From assembly GCF_000005505.3 (NCBI RefSeq), contig NC_016133.3, forward strand, positions 4,030,001 through 4,094,000: a stretch of 64,000 nucleotides of DNA, given 5' to 3'. The translations under genes were made by a program, and so were the position numbers. The notes under the pieces are model-generated. The model was not told where the DNA came from. It saw only the letters and a program-made list of their open reading frames with translations, and searched no databases. Each line of letters opens with the position of its first letter. The first letter of the stretch is position 1. Of the stretch, positions 14,901-25,350 are shown piece after piece. Origin of the DNA: Brachypodium distachyon. Taxonomy: Eukaryota > Streptophyta > Magnoliopsida > Poales > Poaceae.

Positions 14901-17900
14901 TAAAAGAGCTTAATTGACTCAAAATGTTAGTGGACATATGATTTCCAAAACACAAAGGAAAATGAATCAGGCAAGACGAAAGATATGGTCACTCACCAAC
15001 ATGGTACCATAACCATCAGCTACCTTGCATCCTCCCATCAGAAAAGGCGACTTCTGATCCTTAAAGACCTAATCAAAGACCCAACATTTACTAATCACGG
15101 GCAAATCAATCATCTAAAACCAAGAGAGAGCTTACAATTTTGCTTTCCCCAGTCATACTGGATTCATCAATGGCAAGAGAATGGCCACTAATTAAAACAC
15201 CATCAGCTGGAACCTAAAATGTCAGCTTGCTTTCGTTATAATCTCATAAATGCAAATTAAGTCAAGGCAAACCATATTTCTTCAGGGCATCCTACCTGAT
15301 CACCAATTTTTAGAGCAACAACATCACCAACCACGATATCAAAGATTGACACTTGAATCCTTCTACCGCCCCTAATAACCTGACCACCATACCCAATTGC
15401 AATACCATTAGAGGACTAAATATGGCGGCTAGATAGTCAATTTTTTGTTAGGTTTAGCTCACAAACCTCCACTTGGATATTCTGTTTCTCCTCATTGAGG
15501 TGTTGGAACTGCAGGGACTGTTTGTAATCACTGACAGCTAACACAAACAAAAAGAGCCTCCAGTCAAGCGAACAGGACAAGGTTTCATTGGCATAGTGAG
15601 CAAAATGAGAGAAAAGGTGATGTTTGGGAAGAACAAAATGAGTATATGATTGAACAACATAAAGACATACTGTAAGCATATTGGATACTAGTGAGGTATA
15701 TAACAAAAATAACGGTGTTCTATCTTCCAAATACTATGAATAAGATGGACCACAAGCATACTACCGAAGAATTTTAAAAAAGGTCTGGGGTTTTATCTTC
15801 CAGAATTATAACATGAATCCCAAGTTAAGAAAAAGTTCAAGAACCATGATTGCATCTTGCTAAAGTATAATAACGGTAATATTGTATCCATCTTTAATAT
15901 CACAAAGTATAGAATTACTTAAGAGTTGAATATGTGTGAGAGAAAAACAGCATACCAGTAACAAGTATCACGAGAAAGACAGCAAATGCAATACTTGCAC
16001 CATCATACCATCCTTCCTTGATGCCCTAATAAAAATTTTAAGTTAGAACAAAAGAAAACATAATATTAAAAGGGTTATTGCACAAGGAAATGCTCAGTTA
16101 ACCATTTTTTGGAAGTTTATGGAACCATATTTGAAACTCACAAGGGGAAAACATATATAACCATTAAGGCATTGAACAACAATTAGATAAACTACAAAAT
16201 AGATAAATAGGAAGTTCACCTCTGTTGCGATACCCAATACAAGAGAAATGACAGCAGCTACGATAAGGATAGCCAGTGTCAAATCCTGACAGGCCTCCCA
16301 GAGAAAAACCTGTAGTCAAAAGAAAGAACACAGTAGAGAGGATTAAGCACTGAAACTGCAGCACGCTCACTGGTACAATCGCAATTCAAACTTGTAAACA
16401 AAATTACCCAAAAGCTTCTTCCTTTCTTGCGAGGATATCTGTTAGCCCCAAAAGCACCCAACCTGCATGACAAATCTGCTTCATCTCCATGGACTCCCTT
16501 CTCTGGGTTTGTTTTCAGTAATTTTGTGAGCCCGTTAACCTAATGTTTAAAGAAGGATACCGCATTAATAATGATCCGTAAGTTGGAGATCGAAGTTAAT
16601 TTGCAAATATTGATGGTACATAACTACATACCCCTCCATATTCTTGCAGGGCAGAATAATTATGATCCCTTGTCATGGCTGTAAGTTGATCCGCTCTAAT
16701 TCTAAATCCCTGGGAGGGCATTTCTGTGTGCAAGAAACGTCCCAGTTAAAATAACAAAAGTACCATACCAATATTTGAGCAACTATTAACAAGATGCAGG
16801 ACTGTCGTCAACTGAGTAGACAATTAATTCTTGACACAACATGCTCGCCAGAGGGATAAATAACAGAGGAAAGATATAACCAAGATATTGACAGTATTTT
16901 ATGTGTCCAGCCACAAAATGGGTTCATAGCAGTTACCTGATAATTCCATCTCACCATTCTGCTTTTCTCCCGCTTCCTTGAAAAGTAATGCAGCCTGATT
17001 GAATTCAAAACTAACGCATTAAAGAAAAAAGTTTATGATGATAAAAAAATTATATTGCAGAAGAAGAAGCTTGAATACACATACCCGTATGACTTGAGCA
17101 TGAGCCCTGATCTTCCTCCTTATTTGTTCCTTTTCTTCCTCCTTTTTCAGGTCAAGTGTATATCTGAATCGCCGAGAAGCATTGAGCACAAGTGCAGCTT
17201 GCTGCCAATGGAACAAAACCATAATAGTAATGTGTAAAATTAATGAACTGATTACAATATCAGTTATCATTGAACATGCAGCAGCATTCGTTGGAGTAAT
17301 GGTGCAAATTTGGTGCAAGTATACAAGCTCAATACGCCCTATGAAACATGTTAATGATGCAACTTATAAAGCAGTTTATTTCCAAGGCTGCAAGACTTAG
17401 ACAATTCAAAAACTGCAATCACATTGGTTAAATTATGCAACAAGGCAACAACAAAGTAGATATGAAGGACTAGAATACGGGCCAACCCAGCTTTTGATAC
17501 TATGCACCATCCACAATCCACTTCACAGAAAAGAAAGAATAATGCCAACTTACCAAGCCCTGGTAATCTGATATAGCGATGGAAATGAATATGACTGAGA
17601 TCAACAAAAGAAAAGAATTATAGCTTTTGGACTGTTTCAAACTTTCAATAGGCAGTCCAGTCATAAAATTTCTTTAGCAATCCAGTAGAATTGCATGAGA
17701 AGAGTTGCCTATGTCTATGTTTGAAAGGAAATGGTGAGAATGTGGTTCCCCTCAACAGGGGTTGCACATATCGGAGAGGAGTTCACAATCTGCACTTCTG
17801 CAGCAGCACAAGAACAGAACTATTCGGCAAGGACAGGAAGCTGTTTGTATTGTGTGCAACCAGTAGGTTAGTTTTTCCCGTATAAAGGAAGCCCTTGTAT

Positions 17901-19795
17901 ATTTATTAATCAGGCAATGAATAAGCAAAGTTTATCATCCCTAAAGTTTTGTTGTGATCTACCTTGACCGGCTATTATTAGATCCTTTGTGCCCCGATAG
18001 GCTCCCTCATTCATCAAGTGATACTCTGTTGTCGCTGCCTGACCCCTCCCCAGCAGTTGTTAATTACCCTGTTGTGAAATAACGCACACAACAATCGAGA
18101 GAAATATCCTAGACAAAACAGCTGACCTTAGATGACCAAAATGGATAGATGCTTACAGTGGGCAACATGACTCAGATGACTAAGTAGTATACTGATTTAC
18201 CTCAAATACTGGTTCCCTAAGGTGAGAGCTGTTGTGTGAACCCATTTACATCCCGTGTCCCAGCGTGTATCCATTCCAAACCCTCGTCCTTCATGCTAAC
18301 ACCCAAGTAAGAAGTGTCTACTCCACATTAAATCCAATCAAGCAAATAAAAATAAATCCGGTGCCAATGATCCCCCCGCCCTTTCTTCTTTCCAGGGGAG
18401 GCACGGATGGAACTAAGCGAGTCTGTCATCACTCACCGCTACATCTCTTTTCACTCTGTCCAACTGTCCATGCTTTTATAAGCAGTAATGTCATCTCATA
18501 TCATGTGTATCACTTGGCACACTTAACTACACAGACAATTAAGCTAAGATCCTGAACTCCTTTTTTTAGGAAATCTGCAGGAGAGGCTCCAACAGAGGAT
18601 ACATTAACAAAAGGCAAAATATTTACAAATGTAGAAAAGTTACAAAGAGGGACACAACAGTCACCCCAGACATCCAGGACACACTAGACGGTCAGGTCAC
18701 AGACTCAACCAATTCCAGCCAAACACAAAGAGCCGGACAGACTACGTCCTTAAGCCTAACGTTTTGGGCGAGCACATCTTGCTTGAAGCAACTACACCAC
18801 CTACTGATAGAGGGAGATTCCCTATCAAAAATGAGATCATTGTGCTGCTTCCATATGTGTCAGGACGCCTGAATAAAAATCTCCATGACGCAAGTCATCC
18901 TTAAGGAGGCTCTAGTACTCACAATCATGTGCCTAATCTCAAGATGAAGATTCCATGTGAACTCAATACGCTGCCAACAGTTCTTCCTGAATCATCGAGC
19001 GATGGTGGCATGTTTTGACCATCCGCATTTACCAACAGAAGTATGTATCGATATCTAGGTCCGTTGCAATTCAATGTCTGACTCAAAAACCCAGATGCAT
19101 ATTTTGCCAGGCATTATAGATGAGTCCATATATGTCAAAAGGGCACTGGTGATTTAAACTTCACAAGTACTAATTCATCTCAGCACTCACGGGATTATGG
19201 ATGTAGACACCGAGTGAAATAGAGCAACAACGAAGGCTCGTAAACTTTTGGGGGATACGATCAATTCTCCAGTGTTTTCCCCAAATTTCGCAACTACGGT
19301 TACACTAAACTAGTTGGGCGCAGCAAATAAGTTCCACAACATATGCTCCTAGATGATATGGCAACACATTTTTAGAACGGAGGATTTACGCCTAGCTTTA
19401 TAGATATAGCCCAAAATGGCCACACATACGAACATAAATACCAACACAATTGGGTGGTAACAACAAAAAAAACAATGCAGAACCTACACCCGTCTAAAAA
19501 AAGCAATCTACGTGAAATTAGAGCGCACTGTGCAGCCAAGCATAACGGCAAACCAAGCACCCCTCAACTAGTAACAAAAGCTCAATGCAGCGAGTTTGAG
19601 TAGGGAATGGCAACTCACCCTCCACCGCCGTAGCCGCTCGACGGGCGCGCGCTTGGCAGGGATGTCGAAGGGGTCGGCCACCGGTTCCAAGTCGATGCCG
19701 AGCACGTCTTCGCACCCCACGTCGTCGGGCACCTCGTCGCGGTGCCGCTGGTACCGCCCGGGCGACGCCTCGGGCGCCTGCACGCCCGTGGGCAT
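5924..19795 (-). CDS. Calmodulin-regulated P2B-type Ca2+-ATPase (ACA8/9/10-like), complete 33-exon gene
   Basis: It pumps Ca2+ out of the cytosol using ATP; members of this clade act mainly at the plasma membrane and are autoinhibited until calmodulin binds the N-terminus. I traced 33 coding exons: 19795-19619, 17201-17085, 16994-16937, 16723-16632, 16539-16408, 16309-16220, 16025-15956, 15537-15467, 15379-15296, 15213-15136, 15068-14997, 14766-14683, 14565-14483, 13725-13617, 13537-13482, 13404-13362, 13291-13208, 13118-12969, 12102-12037, 11957-11859, 11235-11125, 11055-10888, 10753-10694, 10462-10301, 9460-9344, 9166-9068, 8984-8847, 8097-7997, 7261-7216, 7124-6990, 6547-6440, 6353-6262, 6089-5924. 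They total 3,318 nt (1,105 aa plus stop), close to the roughly 1,070-1,090 aa usual for the clade. Visible motifs are the basic, Trp-containing calmodulin-binding segment (about 52-82, [18 protein letters not shown]), PEGL (about 448), the phosphorylated Asp in DKTGT (about 491), KGAAE (615), VTGDN (about 722) and [10 protein letters not shown] (about 800), then the C-terminal membrane segments. No stop or frameshift was found. The start is the first ATG in the frame that runs into the calmodulin-binding exon. Confidence 0.95.
7361..7480. repeat. Perfect-period 3 x 40 bp tandem repeat in an ATPase intron
   Basis: Three copies of a 40-bp unit (TTTTTAATCGATTAGGAGTC, then ACTGAGTATAAGTGAACACA) lie head to tail at 7361, 7401 and 7441 with only a few substitutions. 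The array sits in the intron between exons 28 and 29 of the Ca2+-ATPase gene and looks like a recent slippage or unequal-exchange product. Confidence 0.95.
7836..7925. mobile_element. MITE-like end, partial
   Basis: The segment starts TACCTCCGTTCCTAAATATA, a common grass MITE terminus, and continues with typical internal sequence, but I see no matching right terminus nearby. It lies in the intron between exons 28 and 29 of the Ca2+-ATPase gene. Confidence 0.45.
13894..14421 (-). mobile_element. Possible Helitron remnant in an ATPase intron
   Basis: On the minus strand the element would end with CTAG followed by T (plus-strand ACTAG at 13893-13897), preceded by a degenerate version of the GTGCGTTGCAC-type hairpin of grass Helitrons (plus strand 13900-13922). 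A TCTACTAACTAAA-like start lies near 14421, but the base before it is not the expected A. The segment sits in the intron between exons 13 and 14. The call rests on end motifs only. Confidence 0.35.
18560..19045 (-). mobile_element. L1-type LINE 3' end (reverse-transcriptase tail), degenerate
   Basis: On the minus strand conceptual pieces include [32 protein letters not shown] and [13 protein letters not shown]. These resemble the C-terminal tail of plant L1 LINE reverse-transcriptase polyproteins (the WNIWK-RN region and the following amphipathic stretch). The piece contains stops, is 5' truncated, and ends at an A-rich tail (plus-strand TTTTTTT at about 18560). It lies in the large first coding intron of the Ca2+-ATPase gene and is on the same strand as that gene. 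Confidence 0.65.
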
Positions 19796-20450
19796 CGCGG
19801 CCGCCGCTGTTCAGGAGAGATGACACCAAACGCGGCCGCCGCGCCCCCGAATCTGCACCCGCATTCACACAAATCGAAGCACATCAGAAAAATATAAGAC
19901 CCACACCAAACAAAATAAAAAGCACAAATCCAAACCCCCCACGCTCCCTTGCCCCCCTAAACAAGTTTAAAATCCGGTGAGCGGCGGTGCATCCACCTCG
20001 AGGCGGGCGCCGCCGCCGCGCCGCGCGCGCGCAGGTGAGAGCGAAACCTAGCCGGAGACGGCGGCGGGGCTAGCAGTGGTAGGGGAGGAGCCGCGCGGCG
20101 GAGGAAACGAAGCGAGCGTGTGCGGCGAATTGAGGCGCTTGGCTTGGCTGGGCTTTTGTCTCCTTCCGCGTTGCTTCCTTGCCCCTTTTCCCGCTTCACG
20201 CCCTTGATTTCGTCTGCTTCCTTTTTTCCGTTCTGTTGCGTAGCTTCCAGGGCATCTGCCGTTTCAAGGTGCGTCTTCCTCTGATTTCCTAGACGCGTCT
20301 CTCTCCTTTTGACATCTCCTAAACGCGTCTCTTGTAACAAACAAAAGTTTGGATATCGGTACGGCTCTGTCCAACTAAAGTGAGCATACAGAAACTGTCC
20401 CTTCTGCGATAAAGCCACCTCGATGCCTCTTCTGGTATGCGACACAAAAG
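19796..20450 (-). promoter_or_regulatory. GC-rich upstream region/5' leader of the Ca2+-ATPase gene
   Basis: Just upstream of the start codon the sequence is strongly GC-rich to about 20150, as in grass 5' UTRs and first exons, then becomes mixed. A near-duplicate ACGCGTCTC-containing motif occurs at about 20288-20335. Several overlapping open frames here have no family resemblance and are most likely chance frames in GC-rich DNA. No clear TATA box was identified. Confidence 0.45.
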
Positions 20451-22390
20451 CAAGGCTTTCGTGTTGGGCCCACCTGTCACACTTCTTTCTTTTATTCCTA
20501 ATGGTTTCCGATCTACCTAAATACCTCTATGCTCTACTGGAGCACAAGTTTTTTACTTGTGACATCGAGCATACCATTTCGAACCGAAATTCTTCGGTCA
20601 TATCATCGCCCTTGACCGTGACTTTGTATCGAGGTCATTGTATCTACTCGACGCTCACACACCTTTAGGCTATCATCGTTGAAATTGAAGAAGGCGATGG
20701 ACGAGCTCAATTCACCTGATGGATCAATGATGCTGACAAATGAGTCGAGAGTTTCTGAGTTCTCATGCGACCACGAATTATGTGGTTTAAATCGCCGTGC
20801 TCTAATTATCTATGAACATTGTGAAAGTAATGTATAAACACCGGTATTGATATTAACATGTTATGGTGTGTGATCTGTGATGCAGCATGTTATGTAGCAG
20901 GTGGTTAGATTATCCGAAACAATATGAGATCTTAAACTCTTTTCCTCGAGTTTACACAAAAAAGTATCCAGATGACAATAGAATAAACCTCCTAGTCCAA
21001 TAATCAATAGCATCTAACACGATACGTGAACGGAGTTCCCATAGATACGTAAAATCTAATTTCTTATGATCCATTTCGCGATATATATTGCACCAAAAAT
21101 GCAAACTTGTTTTTTTTTGTCCTAGCTCGGAAATGAAGAAGAGCAAAAATTTGCTTGGATTTACAGATTAGGAATTCTTATTGGGAAAGATTGGATTGGC
21201 ACTGATATAATTGGAGTTGCATAAACAAGTAACAATTTACTAAAAAAGGAAACAAATAACAATTTCCTAGTCAATCCCTTCCTCTTAATCAGATTATTAG
21301 GTTGTGATCATCTATTGATGTGATTTTTGGCTTTAGTTTTAATCGTTTCCAAAACTTCCATTCTACGTTTACGTTGGTTTGCCTAAATCAGAATGTGTAT
21401 ATCTTGTGACCGCTTTTTTGGTCAAGACCAAAATAATTAGTCCCGTCTGGATGCCGATGAATGTGAACTAAAAAAAACTTTTGGCAAGTAATGCAGTTTG
21501 CCAAATATAGTTCATTCTTTTAGCAAAAGTGGGACAATTCAGAATTTATTTATTTATTTTGAAAAAGAGTGAAACCCCTAGCATATACTCCATATTTATT
21601 TTCCGAAAAGGAGGCTCGCCGGACTATGTACCGATGCAAGCAGCAGAAGATTGGCAGGCAGGCAGGAACAACTAAAAGTTGGCCAATATTTTGACTAGAC
21701 GGGTAACTGCTAAAGTAATTTCAAACACACGGAAACACATCGGTGAAGCCAGCGGTGTCAGTGTCAGTGGACGCCGGTAAAAAGAGTTCGTGGGTGACCT
21801 CACGCCACCGGCCAGCGCTGTGGACGGGACACGGGCGGTCACCGACTCGCCGTGAGGTCCGAGACTTTGAGTGAAGTCGCCGTCGCGGGGTGACCTCATA
21901 TATACGAACGAAGTAGCCCTCGCCTGCTCAACTCAAAGCTCGTAGCTACACCAAAAGACCAAACCACGCACGTTCCGATCGAGCTGGGTGTGTCACGCGA
22001 GTCGCATGTACACGATTGAGATGACCCAAAATGGCAGAGCAACAGGCAACATCAGTGAAAGTCGCTCTTAAATTTCTTCGGAGTTTGATCGATCGATCTC
22101 GTGACGCATCTCCGGCCGTGCCGACAAACAACACGTTTGGCCGAAAGTCGTGGTAAAGAAAGAAAATACGCACGTAATTATTAATTAATAATATAAGCTG
22201 CTGCTTTTTTTGGGTCAAAACGTTATGTGCGCGCGATTGATCGTGACCTATGTTGGTATCAGATCGAGGAAAAAGAAAAGGAGATGAAAGGGAGCTACAC
22301 CCAGAAAACACACGAAAAGGATCAACTATCTAACTGCAAAAACACGAGGCAGATCGATGAAATCACCGAGGAATCATATCGCGTACGTAC
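20451..22390. other. Intergenic region, no gene recognised
   Basis: Mostly AT-rich sequence to about 21.6 kb, then moderately GC-rich. A TATA-like CATATATACG occurs at about 21896 on the plus strand, but no coding exon follows that I can support. No complete transposon ends were found. Confidence 0.5.
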
Positions 22391-22686
22391 CTCGGCACGG
22401 GCAGCTCGGACGATGGAGAGAGGAAGACGGCGAGGAAGCGGAAGCCGGCTGCTTGTGCCTTTTGCGGCTAGAGGCACAAAATGATCGAGCTTCCTAGTTC
22501 CTACTGGTGCATCTTCTAGCTTGCAAAAGCGCGTCTGACACACGCAGCAGGCAGCTCGGATAGATGGCGCCTTTGCGTACGGCGGTGAGCAAGGAAGCTC
22601 GATCCTCGATCGGAGTGCTTTTCGGCTTTAGATGCATGTATCGCAATCTGCGGCGCTGGCCGGCCGGGGTGGTGCTCTCTTTTATA
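22391..22686 (-). promoter_or_regulatory. Minus-strand TATA box with a spliced-leader-like first exon
   Basis: The minus strand carries TATAAAAG (plus-strand CTTTTATA at 22679-22686), a strong plant TATA box. It is followed by a GC-rich segment of about 260 bases that ends in a good donor, GAG|GTACGT, at 22391. This looks like a promoter plus first exon of a transcript running leftward. I could not find a convincing second exon or recognise a product, so it may be a non-coding or unidentified gene. Confidence 0.35.
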
Positions 22687-22743
22687 GACAGTCTGCGATC
22701 TGCGCGTGACATGCTGGCATCTGCTTAGTTAGGTAATTGAACG

Positions 22744-23500
22744 GGAAAATCCATTTTAAATCCTGAACTTGTAGAGATAGTCTGAATCGAACTTTGATCT
22801 TCTAATCCCGGATTTTCGAACCTGAGATAAGATGTTTGGTTGAGTCGGGGATTGCTTATCATGTCGGGATTTTCACATACTGTTATGCTCGATCAACGCC
22901 GTTCAACAGTAGCTAGCATGTTAAAATCGACCCCTTTCCTTGCCATCGTGCTCCTCGCTGCCGGCGTCAATGGCGTCGTCCACGGCAGCCTTCTCCAGGA
23001 CTGCGGCGGTGAGCGACGGCTCGTGGCGGTGCGCGAAGACCAGGACAGCTGGTGACAGCGCAGCAATAATGGCGGGAGGGGCGGCGCGCGGAGACGACGG
23101 GGGTGTGGCGCGGCGCCTCGGGGCGGCACGCGGAGCCGAGGGCAGCGTGCGGGGGCAGCTCGGGGCGGCACGCCAACGGGTGGGACGGCGGGCATGGCCA
23201 TACTGCTACGAGGACTACGACCTCGACTCCCTCTCCGTCACTCAATGGTTCGTTATAATTTCCATCCTTCTTAACCATGGATAAGTTACAAGAAATATAG
23301 TCACGTGGGACCCAGAAGCAGTGCTTAGTCAGCGAATCCCGTGACATATCAGCAATCCTGACTCAACAAAACACCTTATTTCGGGTTAAGGGGTTATTTG
23401 ACCGGGATTGATTAGGTCAGGGTTCGAAAACCCGAGATTAGAAGATTGAGGTTCGATTCAGACTATCTCTACGAGTTCAGGGTTCAGAGCGGACTTTTCT
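22744..23500. mobile_element. Non-autonomous DNA transposon with long terminal inverted repeats (MULE-like), GC-rich interior
   Basis: The left arm (22744-22870) and right arm (about 23336-23500) are inverted copies that share, for example, GTAGAGATAGTCTGAATCGA, CTTCTAATC and GTTGAGTC, with indels between them. The arms are more than 100 bp long, which fits Mutator-like elements better than Stowaway or Tourist. The interior (about 22930-23220) is much more GC-rich than the arms, as in elements carrying captured gene sequence. I could not define a clean target-site duplication. Confidence 0.6.
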
Positions 23501-23510
23501 CTAATTAAAT

Positions 23511-24813
23511 TAAATTAGTCAGAACGCACATCGGAAACACATGCACTGCTGCGGCACGTAACAACTTGGGATACCACGACGTTCAGAGAAATAATGTGTG
23601 TGCGTACTGTTTTACGAGTAGTCTGGTTAGTGAATTTCCTTTCTTTTCTCTGTGAAAATAGTAAGCTTCTACGGAGTAATAAATGTACGGTGGTGTAGGG
23701 TACGCCTGCACGAAAATGCATATATGGAGACCAGCCGTAATTAATCCACTTGAACTAACACGCGCCGGATGGAGAGATGGAAATTCCCGAGCCCGACAGT
23801 ACGCGGCGACTCTCAGGGTCTCAGGGTCTTGAGGCTACTGGGAATCATAGCTTGCGACGATCGATATGGTCTTCAGTTTTAGTTTTCGAGTAATTCCAGA
23901 ACTTCGCATTATACTACTCCGTACTAGCTCGTTTGGTTTTCCGGCCATGCATGCAACGCCGAGCTGAGCCGCGCATGTCAAAACTGTCGGCAATATTTTT
24001 TGTTCCATCTCTTTTTACCCGTGTGTAGATTTGTGGCATCGATCAAACTGTCGGCAGGAAAATAACGTCGATCGTGTCACATTCCAAGAACCATTGGGCA
24101 AAATTTGACCAATTACTGTAGTGTAACAAGAGGAGCTAGGCCGGCAGAGGGCGCAATATCCTACACTTTCGGAGGGTTGCTGCATGGCCTTTTAATTTCA
24201 GGCTTTCAGCTTTGTATATTCAGCACGCAGGGTCGCTTTAATCTGCCAATGCATTAACCTTCCGAACACTCAAAGCAGATTCTTTGGTCCAAGAATCACC
24301 CGGCGGCGCATGCAGCAAATGAACAGAGGTAGTAGCAGTAATGCGCGCTTACGCACGTACACACTGTACGCTAGTCGCATATGCATGCACACGCTGACAC
24401 ACATGTACACATTCGTAGCAGGCTAGCTAGCAGCTGGCCGATATGTATGGAACGTGTAGAAATGATTAATTATAACACCGTCACAGTGCAGTGATATTGC
24501 TTAACTACCTCGTACATGTACGAGCAGGTTGGGGACTGCCAGTCTCTGAAGCAAATAGTAGTGTCGTAGTGTCGTGTCGTTTCATACTTTCATTGCATGT
24601 TGCTGCTCGCTTACGTCGTCGTTTGGCACGGGAAGTTTCTGCCGTCTCTTCGTGCCTGGGCAGGATATATACGATCCGTGACCGTGTGAGTCTGTCATGA
24701 GGTGTACATGTGACGCATAACGCATAACGCGAGCAAGAAACTGCCATGCAACTGCATAATCAAATGCATCCTATCATGGCAGAAATCAAAGCAGGGATCG
24801 ATACTTCCTGCTT
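23511..24813. other. Intergenic region, nothing recognised
   Basis: Mixed-composition sequence with short purine/pyrimidine tracts and many CATGCATG-type palindromes. No ORF with recognisable features, RNA gene or complete element was seen. Confidence 0.5.
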
Positions 24814-25095
24814 ATCAGTAACGGTCGAAAAACAACATCACTAACGGTCGGAGAAGCCGTGACTAACTTCGTGTTACTGATGATGGCTATCATCAGTAAC
24901 GGTAGGAATGTATCTATCATCAGTAACGGTCGCTGCGAACGTTACTGATGTACCATCATCAGTGGCGGTCGGGCGACCCGACCCGACCGTTACTGATGAA
25001 TACCATCATCAGTGACGGTCACGTTTCCGCGCCCGTTACTGATGATATCAGTAACGGTCGCTTTGCCACATCAGTGCCGGGCGAGCAACCGACAC
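24814..25095. repeat. Left subterminal repeats of the CACTA element
   Basis: Repeated 12-15 bp motifs of the form (A)TCAGTAACGGTCG and its complement CGTTACTGATGA occur about ten times, often as head-to-head pairs that could form hairpins. They match the array inside the right end at 31275-31570. Confidence 0.9.
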
Positions 25096-25350
25096 TGATA
25101 CATTTTTGGTAATTAAAAAAATAATTAAGACCACAGAAAATACACAGAAAAATATATACAGCACATCACATCACAGCACAGAAAAATACATAGCCACATC
25201 ATTTAAAGCATACAAATGTATATAAAGCCGCATCATTTAAAGCATATAAAGAATACAAATGTATCTCACTTCACGACAATTGATTACAAAGTGTCAAAAT
25301 TTCATAGAAGCATATAAAGAATACAAGTGTATCTCATTTTAAGTTTGAAG

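Noticed and set aside
19957..20445. 162-codon minus-strand frame ahead of the Ca2+-ATPase
   Set aside because: Low-complexity Pro/Arg/Ala-rich translation of GC-rich leader DNA, ending just before the ATPase leader; no domain.
24838..24845. CACTA string as the left terminus of the CACTA element
   Set aside because: Subterminal motifs begin before it, the sequence after it does not match the right terminus CACTACTAC, and the preceding bases do not match the CCA after the right end.
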